Source of the DNA: Sulfidibacterium sp964473395
GTDB lineage: Bacteria; Bacteroidota; Bacteroidia; Bacteroidales; F082
Direction: 5' to 3'
Assembly (NCBI GenBank): GCA_964473395.1
Contig: CAYYOW010000037.1
Coordinates: 1 to 18,825 of the forward strand
DNA: 18,825 nucleotides
Part shown: piece after piece, positions 8,242 to 14,182 of the stretch
Layout: each line of letters starts with the position of its first letter
Numbering within the stretch: the stretch's first letter is position 1
The notes under the pieces: generated by a model
Told to the model about the DNA's origin: nothing
The model's input: the letters and a program-made list of their open reading frames with translations, nothing else
The model's database searches: none
Program-made: the position numbers and the translations under genes

Positions 8242-8829
8242 ATGAAAATGGAAGCAAGAGATGATCGCCTGCTCATCCGTGAATTTCTCGATGGTAAACC
8301 CACCAGTTTACAGGAACTTATTGAACGCCATCAAACAAGGCTTTATTCTTATATCTTTGTGATGGTAAAGGACAAGCAGCTGGCTGATGATTTGTTCCAG
8401 GATACTTTTGTGAAAGTGATAAATACCCTTAAATCAGGAAGTTACAACGATGAGGGGAAGTTTATCCAATGGGCTATGCGTATTGCTCATAATCTGGTTA
8501 TTGATTATTTTAGAAAACAGAAAAAGCTGAATTATGCAGAAGTAGCCAACGATAAGTTTAATATGATGGATACCCTGAGGGTAACAGATCCCAGCATAGA
8601 GGATGCCATGATAACGGAGCAGATTCATAAAGATGTAAGGTTGCTGATGGAGTACCTTCCGGCAGAACAAAAAGAGGTCCTTTACCTTCGGTGTTATGCC
8701 GGATTGAGTTTTAAAGATATCGCCGATCAGACCGATGTGAGTATCAATACAGCACTGGGACGGATGCGTTATGCTTTAATTAATATACGGAAGATGGTCA
8801 AGGAGAAGAACATTATTCTGACCAGGTAA
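8242..8829 (+). CDS. ECF-family RNA polymerase sigma factor
   Basis: Sigma-70 superfamily protein of 195 residues with only regions 2 and 4, which directs RNA polymerase to a specific promoter set. Region 2 covers roughly residues 25-95 (RHQTRLYSYIFVMVKD, LADDLFQDTFVKVI, WAMRIAHNLVIDYFRK). Region 4 covers about 130-185 (LPAEQKEVLYLRCYAGLSFKDIAD, then the recognition helix around SINTALGRMRYALINIRK). No transmembrane anti-sigma gene of the FecR type follows. The next gene encodes a 60-residue protein. An alternative start is M3 (MEARDDR). It has its own strong promoter upstream. Which genes it controls cannot be read from the window. Confidence 0.93.
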   Translation: MKMEARDDRLLIREFLDGKPTSLQELIERHQTRLYSYIFVMVKDKQLADDLFQDTFVKVINTLKSGSYNDEGKFIQWAMRIAHNLVIDYFRKQKKLNYAEVANDKFNMMDTLRVTDPSIEDAMITEQIHKDVRLLMEYLPAEQKEVLYLRCYAGLSFKDIADQTDVSINTALGRMRYALINIRKMVKEKNIILTR

Positions 8830-8912
8830 CTGGTGTTGTACGTTTCGGGGATATTCAATTTTTATTTTTTTTCTGAGGTGTAAAATATTTTTCAAACTTT
8901 GTCGTTACCTTT

Positions 8913-8941
8913 TTGACAAGAAGATAGTTTTCATCTATAAT
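8913..8941 (+). promoter_or_regulatory. Perfect TTGACA-N17-TATAAT upstream of the 60-residue gene
   Basis: TTGACA (8913-8918), a 17-base spacer and TATAAT (8936-8941) equal the E. coli sigma-70 consensus. The ATG at 8951 is only 10 bases beyond TATAAT, so a transcript from it would be nearly leaderless. Bacteroidota housekeeping polymerase normally prefers TAnnTTTG, so function here is uncertain and the match may be chance in AT-rich DNA. Confidence 0.4.
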
Positions 8942-8950
8942 TTTTTGTGT

Positions 8951-9133
8951 ATGCAGCAATTTATTACCTCAGACAAGTTTCAGGATTTTTTTAAGTGTAA
9001 GACCCGACACACTAAAGAGGCAGATGTATATCAACCATCGCCCGAAGTTATCAAAAGCCTTCTGGCATATGCTGCCGCTCTTCATGTTTTTAAAACAAAA
9101 AGCGTGGGTAACATGTATGTCCTGATGAATTAA
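8951..9133 (+). CDS. Small protein of unknown function downstream of the sigma factor
   Basis: A 60-residue soluble protein starting MQQFITSDKFQDFF. An in-frame TTG at 8945 would add only two residues. The N-terminal half is charged and Lys/Asp-rich. The C-terminal half (PSPEVIKSLLAYAAALHVF, then KTKSVGNMYVLMN) looks like a helix followed by a short strand, and there is no signal peptide or membrane segment. I do not recognise a named domain. My recollection, not checked, is that similar short proteins ending in a hydrophobic stretch plus Asn often follow this type of sigma gene in Bacteroidota. That position makes a co-regulator or sigma-binding partner plausible. It is 121 bases downstream of the sigma gene and may have its own promoter. 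Confidence 0.7.
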   Translation: MQQFITSDKFQDFFKCKTRHTKEADVYQPSPEVIKSLLAYAAALHVFKTKSVGNMYVLMN

Positions 9134-9147
9134 AGGCTTGTACGGTT

Positions 9148-9192
9148 TAAAATACAGGAGTCCCCAAATGTATTTTATATATTGTCGGACTC
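9148..9192. other. Overlapping inverted repeats between convergent genes (possible pseudoknot or terminator region)
   Basis: TAAAATACA (9148-9156) pairs perfectly with TGTATTTTA (9169-9177). GAGTCC (9158-9163), inside the loop of the first hairpin, pairs perfectly with GGACTC (9187-9192) outside it. The interleaved arrangement has the topology of an H-type pseudoknot. It lies in the 70-base space between two convergent genes. There is no strong T-run, so it is not a textbook intrinsic terminator. Confidence 0.45.
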
Positions 9193-9203
9193 TGATGTTT
9201 TAG

Positions 9204-9686
9204 TTAGGTCAGTTCTTTCCAGTTCCGATAAGGGTTCTTCGAAAGTTCGGCGCTATAAAAGGAATGGTTTCCCGTGACTTCTTCACCCAGCCAGTCCGGT
9301 TTTTCAAAAGGGGTGTTGGCCGAAGGGAGTTCTATTTCAGCCATTAAAAGGCCCACGTTGTCTCCGTGGAATTCATCCACTTCAAACACCAAACCGTTTC
9401 CGGCAGGTACAATGTAACGCGTTTTTACTACCAACCCTGTCTCACGAAGCTCCATGAGGTCTTTTGCATCTTTTAGCGGTATTTTCTGCTCCCATTCATA
9501 ACGCATGATACCGGAAATTTTGGCAGGCCCTTTAATGTTAATGTAACCCTTCTCGTTCTGGATGCGGATTCTTACGGTACGTCCGGGCTGTATAGAAAGA
9601 TAGGCTTGTGTAATTTCCATCTTTTTTGTTACGAAAGGTTTAAAATCGCCTTTAACCAAAAACTTGAATTCAATTTCTTGTGCCAT
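9204..9686 (-). CDS. CYTH-domain protein, probable triphosphate tunnel metalloenzyme
   Basis: Small CYTH/TTM protein of 160 residues. The diagnostic ExExK motif is at the very N-terminus (E4, E6, K8 in MAQEIEFKF). Alternating charged strands of the tunnel follow: VRIRIQ, GYINIKG, MRYEWEQKI, VKTRYIV and FEVDEF, then MAEIEL. Length and layout match short bacterial TTM proteins, which usually hydrolyse inorganic tripolyphosphate or related triphosphates with a divalent metal ion. The substrate here is inferred, and adenylate cyclase activity is less likely for this subtype. It is a single gene convergent with the sigma-linked small gene and divergent from nth. Confidence 0.88.
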   Translation of the reverse strand: MAQEIEFKFLVKGDFKPFVTKKMEITQAYLSIQPGRTVRIRIQNEKGYINIKGPAKISGIMRYEWEQKIPLKDAKDLMELRETGLVVKTRYIVPAGNGLVFEVDEFHGDNVGLLMAEIELPSANTPFEKPDWLGEEVTGNHSFYSAELSKNPYRNWKELT

Positions 9687-9712
9687 GTTAAGTTGTTTTT
9701 TTTAGGTCATTA

Positions 9713-9720
9713 CAAAATTA
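9713..9720 (-). promoter_or_regulatory. Putative -7 element of the CYTH gene
   Basis: The minus strand reads TAATTTTG (TAnnTTTG), 27 bases upstream of the ATG at 9686, for a leader of about 20 bases. No convincing -33 element is present. Confidence 0.45.
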
Positions 9721-9857
9721 ACAATTTATTCCTTAGGGGAATTTTCCTGAACTGTTAAATAAAAATAAAAGGCCAGGATGTGGCTGGTTTTTCGCTTTTT
9801 CACGGAAAGGATTGTCCGGTATGAAAGATTTTCTCCATTTTTGTAAAAAATTATCCA

Positions 9858-10493
9858 ATGACAAGAAATGAACGCTTCGGGCACATTATTGAATATTTTA
9901 AGGTTCATCAGCCCTTTGCCGAAACCGAATTGCATTATCATGATCCTTACCAGCTACTGGTGGCGGTGATTCTGTCGGCTCAGTGTACCGATAAAAGGGT
10001 AAATGTGATTTCAAAAGAGTTTTTCAGACAATATCCTGATGTGGAGAGCCTCTCACGGGCTGAAGTACCGGATATCTTTGAACTTATCAAAAGTTGCTCC
10101 TATCCCAACAACAAAGCCAGGCATCTGTCGGGGATGGCCAAAATGCTGCTGGCAGATTTTGGCGGTCTGGTACCTTCCGATATCAACGAACTACAGAAAA
10201 TGCCGGGTGTGGGGCGGAAAACGGCCAATGTTATTGCTTCCGTTGTGTTTAACAAGCCTGTCATGGCTGTGGATACGCATGTCTTCAGGGTAGCCGCACG
10301 ACTGGGCCTCACCATTGGTGCCAAAACACCGTTGGAAACGGAACGACAACTGGTGAAATATATTCCCGATGAGCTGATTCCACTGGCCCATCACTGGCTT
10401 ATTTTGCATGGTCGCTATGTTTGCCTTGCCCGTAAACCCAAATGCGACGAGTGCGGTTTGAAAGAGTGGTGTAAGTTTTATACGAAAAAGTAA
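9858..10493 (+). CDS. nth: Endonuclease III (DNA glycosylase/AP lyase)
   Basis: Base excision repair enzyme that removes oxidised pyrimidines and cuts the abasic site. It has 211 residues, like E. coli Nth. The helix-hairpin-helix LQKMPGVGRKTANVI carries the catalytic lysine K121, and VDTHVFRVAARLGL carries the catalytic aspartate D139. The C-terminal [4Fe-4S] cluster has exact C-x6-C-x2-C-x5-C spacing (C189, C196, C199, C205). The start at 9858 has no Shine-Dalgarno sequence. The upstream sequence CATTTTTG is only a partial -7 element. It is followed by a 226-base gap and then rex on the same strand. Confidence 0.97.
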   Translation: MTRNERFGHIIEYFKVHQPFAETELHYHDPYQLLVAVILSAQCTDKRVNVISKEFFRQYPDVESLSRAEVPDIFELIKSCSYPNNKARHLSGMAKMLLADFGGLVPSDINELQKMPGVGRKTANVIASVVFNKPVMAVDTHVFRVAARLGLTIGAKTPLETERQLVKYIPDELIPLAHHWLILHGRYVCLARKPKCDECGLKEWCKFYTKK

Positions 10494-10657
10494 TTATTTC
10501 CTATTCGGCTGAACCCAGTATGTTCCCTGATGTGCTATTGTAATACAGATAGTTGATATACAGTGATATATATCTGATTGATTCCGTCCACCAGTGCTTG
10601 GCTTATGTGCCATATTAACGACATTTCACACGCTGTCTTCATGATTAAAAAAATATT
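10494..10657. other. nth-rex spacer, no gene seen
   Basis: No plausible coding frame. The only structure I see is an AT-rich imperfect inverted repeat (CAGATA at 10546-10551 with TATCTG at 10571-10576, and TATA/TATA inside), without a T-run. A clear terminator for nth is not evident. Confidence 0.4.
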
Positions 10658-10676
10658 TGTTAATTAATAGCTAACA
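10658..10676. promoter_or_regulatory. Candidate Rex operator upstream of rex
   Basis: An inverted repeat, TGTTA (10658-10662) and TAACA (10672-10676), with a 9-base spacer lies directly upstream of the likely rex promoter. Known Rex sites are of the type TTGTGAA-N4-TTCACAA, in which the equivalent 5-mers are 6 bases apart. The half sites resemble Rex boxes but the spacing is 3 bases too long, so autoregulation is only suggested. Confidence 0.3.
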
Positions 10677-10702
10677 TTTGTCAGATGAATGATTTTTGCC
10701 TA

Positions 10703-10710
10703 TATATTTG
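10703..10710 (+). promoter_or_regulatory. Putative -7 element of rex
   Basis: TATATTTG matches TAnnTTTG. The nearest TTTG upstream (10677-10680) is 22 bases away, slightly beyond the best spacing. Transcription would begin near 10716, only a few bases before the first ATG at 10720 and about 16 before the second at 10732. Confidence 0.55.
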
Positions 10711-10719
10711 CACTGTTAA

Positions 10720-11370
10720 ATGAATAACAAAATGGAAGACAGGTTTTACAAAAATATTCCCCACAAGACTATTGAGCGGTTGAGTCAGTATCGGCGCGCA
10801 TTACAAATTTATTCTGATAAGGGGAAAACTCATATTTTCTCACACGAGATTGCTGCTCTTTTACACATCACTGCTGTCCAGGTCAGGCGCGACCTAATGC
10901 TCATAGGCTATTCCGGAAGCCTGCGAAAAGGCTATGACATTAGCGATTTGATAATGCTGATTGGCGACCTTATCGACAGCCCGGAGGGGCAAAGGGTGGC
11001 TATCTTTGGTATGGGCGACCTTGGCAGAGCTATCATTAATTATTTCCGGGGTAAACGGGAAAAGTTGAAGATTGTCGTCGGCTTTGATGTCAATCCTGAA
11101 AAGGTGAATCATGAAGTTGCCGGTATCAATTGCTATCCTGTGGAGAGAGCCGCGGAAATTATTGGTAAAGAAGGTGTTAAAATCGGTATTCTCACTGTCC
11201 CCGGCGACCAGGCCGATGAGACTGTCCGTATTATGGTTGAAGCCGGCATCAAAGGGGTTTTGAATTACACTCCCACACCGGTGGAAGTCCCCGACGACGT
11301 CTATCTCGAAGAATACAACATGATATCATCGCTCGAAAAAATAGCATTTTATGTAAAAGAACACGAGTAA
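10720..11370 (+). CDS. rex: Redox-sensing transcriptional repressor Rex
   Basis: Dimeric repressor that releases DNA when NADH binds, so respiratory or fermentative genes respond to the NADH/NAD+ ratio. The 216 residues show an N-terminal winged helix (roughly 15-85, with SHEIAALLHITAVQVRRDLMLIG as the helix-turn-helix and GYDISDLIMLIGDLI after it) and a Rossmann domain with VAIFGMGDLG (GxGxxG at 97-102) and GFDVNPEK after strand 2. ILTVPGDQA and a C-terminal helix (NMISSLEKIAFYV) complete the family pattern. The ATG at 10732 (MEDRFYKN) is an equally good start given the promoter position. The gene ends about 20 bases before a strong bidirectional terminator shared with recA. Confidence 0.95.
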   Translation: MNNKMEDRFYKNIPHKTIERLSQYRRALQIYSDKGKTHIFSHEIAALLHITAVQVRRDLMLIGYSGSLRKGYDISDLIMLIGDLIDSPEGQRVAIFGMGDLGRAIINYFRGKREKLKIVVGFDVNPEKVNHEVAGINCYPVERAAEIIGKEGVKIGILTVPGDQADETVRIMVEAGIKGVLNYTPTPVEVPDDVYLEEYNMISSLEKIAFYVKEHE

Positions 11371-11388
11371 GAAGTACTCTTGGTTTTC

Positions 11389-11428
11389 AAATAAAAAAAG
11401 CGCTTCCACGGAAGCGCTTTTTTTATTT
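11389..11428. terminator. Bidirectional intrinsic terminator between rex and recA
   Basis: A 40-base perfect inverted repeat. GCGCTTCC (11400-11407) pairs with GGAAGCGC (11410-11417) around a 2-base centre. It is flanked by seven A (11393-11399) on the left and seven T (11418-11424) on the right, so each strand gets a GC-rich hairpin followed by a U-run. It serves both convergent genes. Confidence 0.93.
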
Positions 11429-11440
11429 TACCGGCGGTTT

Positions 11441-12472
11441 TTAATCTTTACTATCGGCAAGTGCAGCCTTAATTTTCGTTTCCAACTCTTCCATCAAATC
11501 AGGGTTGTCCAAAAGTATTTTCTTCACTGCTTCGCGACCTTGTCCAAGCCTGGTCTCTCCATAGCTAAACCAGGAACCACTTTTCTTGATGACCTCTTTC
11601 TCCACGCCGATGTCGATAATCTCACCTATTTTAGAAATGCCTTCGCCATACATAATGTCAAATTCAGCCTTTCGGAAAGGCGGAGCCACCTTGTTTTTCA
11701 CCACTTTCACCCGCACACGGTTGCCGCGCACTTCGTCCGTATCTTTAATCTGGCTGATACGCCGGATATCCAGCCGGATTGAAGAATAAAATTTCAGTGC
11801 ATTACCGCCGGTGGTTGTCTCCGGATTACCAAACATGATACCAATCTTTTCACGCAACTGATTTATGAAAATACAAATCGTGTTGGTTTTACTAATATTG
11901 GCCGTCAGTTTACGCAAAGCCTGTGACATCAAACGTGCCTGTAAGCCCATTTTGGAGTCCCCCATTTCGCCTTCTATTTCACTTTTGGGTGTCAGCGCGG
12001 CCACAGAGTCAATCACGATAACGTCAATGGCTCCCGAACGAATCAGGTTGTCGGTAATCTCCAGCGCCTGTTCTCCGTTGTCCGGTTGCGATATTAAAAG
12101 GTCTTCAAGGTTTATGCCCAGCTTGGCTGCATAGTAGCGGTCAAAAGCATGCTCGGCATCAATAAAGGCAGCAATACCACCCTCTTTTTGTGCTTCGGCA
12201 ATTACATGCAGCGCCAGCGTTGTCTTTCCAGACGATTCGGGACCGTAAATTTCGGTTACTCTGCCCTTGGGAATACCGCCAACACCCAAGGCAAAGTCCA
12301 GCCCGATGGAGCCTGTAGAGATGGACGGGATCTTCTCCACACTTGTAGCTCCCAGACGCATGATAGCACCTTTACCATATGATTTTTCCAGTTTCCCAAG
12401 TGTCGCTTCAAGGACTTTTAATTTATTTTGCCGCTCTTTATCAACTTTCTGATTTTCTTTATCTGTTGCCAT
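11441..12472 (-). CDS. recA: Recombinase RecA
   Basis: Forms filaments on single-stranded DNA, drives homologous pairing and, where a LexA system exists, promotes repressor self-cleavage. The 343-residue product has Walker A GPESSGKTT (77-85), IDAEHAFD after it, Walker B VIVIDSVAAL, loop L1 region EGEMGDSKMGLQARLMSQ, the INQLREKIG stretch and loop L2 around FGNPETTTGGNALKF. I place the start at the ATG at 12472. An in-frame TTG at 12481 lies inside the upstream gene. One base separates the bcp stop codon (12474-12476) from this ATG, so translation of the two is probably coupled. I found no separate promoter or LexA-like palindrome directly in front of recA. Confidence 0.97.
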   Translation of the reverse strand: MATDKENQKVDKERQNKLKVLEATLGKLEKSYGKGAIMRLGATSVEKIPSISTGSIGLDFALGVGGIPKGRVTEIYGPESSGKTTLALHVIAEAQKEGGIAAFIDAEHAFDRYYAAKLGINLEDLLISQPDNGEQALEITDNLIRSGAIDVIVIDSVAALTPKSEIEGEMGDSKMGLQARLMSQALRKLTANISKTNTICIFINQLREKIGIMFGNPETTTGGNALKFYSSIRLDIRRISQIKDTDEVRGNRVRVKVVKNKVAPPFRKAEFDIMYGEGISKIGEIIDIGVEKEVIKKSGSWFSYGETRLGQGREAVKKILLDNPDLMEELETKIKAALADSKD

Positions 12473-12473
12473 T

Positions 12474-12941
12474 CTATTCAAGATTTAGTTTTGTAACAAT
12501 TTGTTCCGTATGTTCTTTCGTTTTTACTTTGCCAAAGAGCTCTTCTAATTTTCCCTCTTCGTCAATAATGAAGGTAGAACGTATCAGTCCTTCATATTCT
12601 CTACCGTAAAGTTTTTTTGGCCCCCACGCCCCGTAAGCCTTGATGATTTTCTTCTCAGGATCCGACAAAAGCGGAAACGGCAGGTCATATTTGGTAATAA
12701 ATTTCTGATGCGATGCCATGCTGTCAGGACTAACCCCCACCACTGCATAGCCCTTCGAAAGCCAGAAATCGTAGTTGTCTCTAAAGTTGCAGGCCTCATT
12801 AGTGCAGCCTGGCGTATTGTCTTTGGGGTAAAAGTAAAGAATCAGTTTTTTGCCTTTGAAATCAGTTAGTGAGACGGTCTCCCCGTCCTGATTAGTGGCC
12901 GTGAAATCAGGTGCTAGATCTCCTTTATTAAGTTTTGTCAT
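12474..12941 (-). CDS. bcp: Thiol peroxidase, Bcp/PrxQ-type peroxiredoxin
   Basis: Cytosolic peroxiredoxin of 155 residues that reduces H2O2 and organic hydroperoxides with electrons from thioredoxin. YPKDNTPGCTNEACNFRD holds the peroxidatic cysteine C46 and, five residues on, C51, the resolving cysteine in the PrxQ subtype. GVSPDSMASHQKF and a conserved arginine in IRSTFIID complete the active site. The start is the ATG at 12941 (MTKLNKGDLAPDF). A TTG at 12962 would extend it by seven residues into the putative promoter. It is directly upstream of recA with one base between stop and start, so both depend on the same promoter. Confidence 0.95.
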   Translation of the reverse strand: MTKLNKGDLAPDFTATNQDGETVSLTDFKGKKLILYFYPKDNTPGCTNEACNFRDNYDFWLSKGYAVVGVSPDSMASHQKFITKYDLPFPLLSDPEKKIIKAYGAWGPKKLYGREYEGLIRSTFIIDEEGKLEELFGKVKTKEHTEQIVTKLNLE

Positions 12942-12959
12942 GGACTTTATTTTGATAAA

Positions 12960-12967
12960 CAAATGTA
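12960..12967 (-). promoter_or_regulatory. Putative -7 element of the bcp-recA operon
   Basis: The minus strand reads TACATTTG (TAnnTTTG), 19 bases ahead of the bcp ATG. No clear -33 TTTG at 19 bases. It is probably the promoter for both genes. Confidence 0.5.
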
Positions 12968-13164
12968 CAAATTTTTCCCGAAGAGGGGACTGGCTTAAAT
13001 AAATTTTACAGTATCAAATCTTTTGTCAGATTTGCTCGGGTTGCCTTCTCTCGCCTAAGGTGAGACTGTCTGCTTTCATCTCTACCGTAATAAATGTTCC
13101 CGTCACTTTATTTCGTTGTAATTTCTAAAGCGCTGTTTTTTTCACTATCACTCAATGCTGAAAC
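12968..13164. other. Spacer between bcp and the cation exchanger, no gene seen
   Basis: No credible coding frame on either strand. A short hairpin (CAAATCT at 13015-13021 with AGATTTG at 13028-13034) lies upstream of the bcp promoter, without a T-run. Its role is unknown. Confidence 0.35.
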
Positions 13165-13202
13165 AAAAAAGACAACAGGCTGAATAAAATCAGGTGTCTT
13201 TA
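13165..13202 (-). terminator. Probable intrinsic terminator of the channel/exchanger operon
   Basis: On the minus strand AAAGACA pairs with TGTCTTT, with an inner CTGA/TCAG stem and an internal loop, followed by a run of T (13165-13170 complement). The stem begins at the stop codon (13200-13202) of the exchanger gene, so stop and terminator overlap. Confidence 0.6.
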
Positions 13203-14156
13203 CTGATACATGGTAGTGAAATAGATAAATGCCACGTAAATTCCTATAAGAAGAATGCCTTCAAAGCGATTTAGCCTGTTTTTTGTTTTACCGAGTTTGG
13301 CAAAAGCCAGCAGCAGCAACCCCGATGCAAAAACGAGAACCAGTTCGATATTCAACTTTGGAGAGTAAGGGATGGGCTTTATCAATGCGGTTACGCCTAA
13401 AACCATGAAGATGTTTAAAATATTGGATCCCACTGCGTTACCGAGTGCCATGTCGGCATTATTTTTCCGGGCGGCAATAATGGAGGTAGCCAGTTCTGGA
13501 AGTGAGGTGGCTCCTGCCACAAGTGTCAGCCCCATGGCCGTTTGGCTGATGCCCATGGCTGTGGCAATTTTTACTGCACCATCCACAATCCATTCTCCGC
13601 CAAAATAGAGGCCCAGACCACCCACCGCTATAAATAGTAGCGAAAGCCACCAGGAGTATTGTTTGAGTTCCTCCTGCCCCGAAGAGGCCTCTTTACCCTG
13701 TTTGAAAAATGTGAAATATAGAAAGAAGCTGAGAAAAATCAATAATATGATTCCATCCGAACGGCTGATGATATTTTGACGACCGAAAATAAAATCATTG
13801 GCCAGCAAGGCCAGCAGAACCGGAGCAAAAAGGCTGAACGGAATATCTCTTTTCAGTGTTTTCTTTTGAAAATGGATAGGGATGATTATGGCTGTCGCTC
13901 CCACAACGAGGAGCGTATTGGTAATATTGCTACCGAGGATATTCCCAATGGCGAGATCCGTGTTCCCTTTGATTCCTGCAAAAATATTGACTACAAGTTC
14001 AGGCAGGGATGTGCCCAGGGCTACTATGGTCAGCCCCATCACCATCTGCGAGATTTTTAATTTAATACCAACACTGCTGGCTCCGTTTACCAGCATTTGT
14101 GCTCCGGCAATTAGAATGGCAAAACCTGAAAAAAAGGAAAGGTAAGTGATAAACAT
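13200..14156 (-). CDS. CaCA-family cation/Ca2+ exchanger (YrbG-like)
   Basis: Inner-membrane antiporter of 318 residues, most likely exchanging Ca2+ or Na+ for another cation. About ten hydrophobic segments are arranged as two inverted halves. The alpha repeats are clear: repeat 1 at about 41-86 (GLTIVALGTSLPELVVN, GNILGSNITN; E53, N72) and repeat 2 at 209-254 (GLTLVAGATSLPELATS, GNAVGSNILN; E221, N240). A hydrophilic loop near 152-168 (KQGKEASSGQEELK) joins the halves. In repeat 2 the usual 'A-x-G-T-S' reads A-G-A-T-S, a small deviation at the ion-binding helix. The start is 26 bases after the end of the channel gene, so they form an operon. The exact ion is not determined from sequence. Confidence 0.92.
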   Translation of the reverse strand: MFITYLSFFSGFAILIAGAQMLVNGASSVGIKLKISQMVMGLTIVALGTSLPELVVNIFAGIKGNTDLAIGNILGSNITNTLLVVGATAIIIPIHFQKKTLKRDIPFSLFAPVLLALLANDFIFGRQNIISRSDGIILLIFLSFFLYFTFFKQGKEASSGQEELKQYSWWLSLLFIAVGGLGLYFGGEWIVDGAVKIATAMGISQTAMGLTLVAGATSLPELATSIIAARKNNADMALGNAVGSNILNIFMVLGVTALIKPIPYSPKLNIELVLVFASGLLLLAFAKLGKTKNRLNRFEGILLIGIYVAFIYFTTMYQ

Positions 14157-14182
14157 TGAAAATATAATTGACTTTTGGTATG

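Noticed and set aside
9726..9941. Minus-strand frame of 71 codons overlapping the nth start
   Set aside because: Overlaps the nth 5' end and the promoter region of the CYTH gene. No domain and unusual composition.
10546..10576. AT-rich inverted repeat downstream of nth as an intrinsic terminator
   Set aside because: The stem is imperfect with a 5-base bulge, and no T-run follows on either strand.
12473..12481. TTG start for recA at 12481
   Set aside because: It lies inside the end of bcp. The ATG at 12472 gives the normal RecA N-terminus with tight coupling to the bcp stop.
13015..13034. CAAATCT/AGATTTG hairpin as a terminator or riboswitch
   Set aside because: Short AT-rich stem without a T-run and no further conserved architecture. 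Kept only as a remark in the spacer entry.
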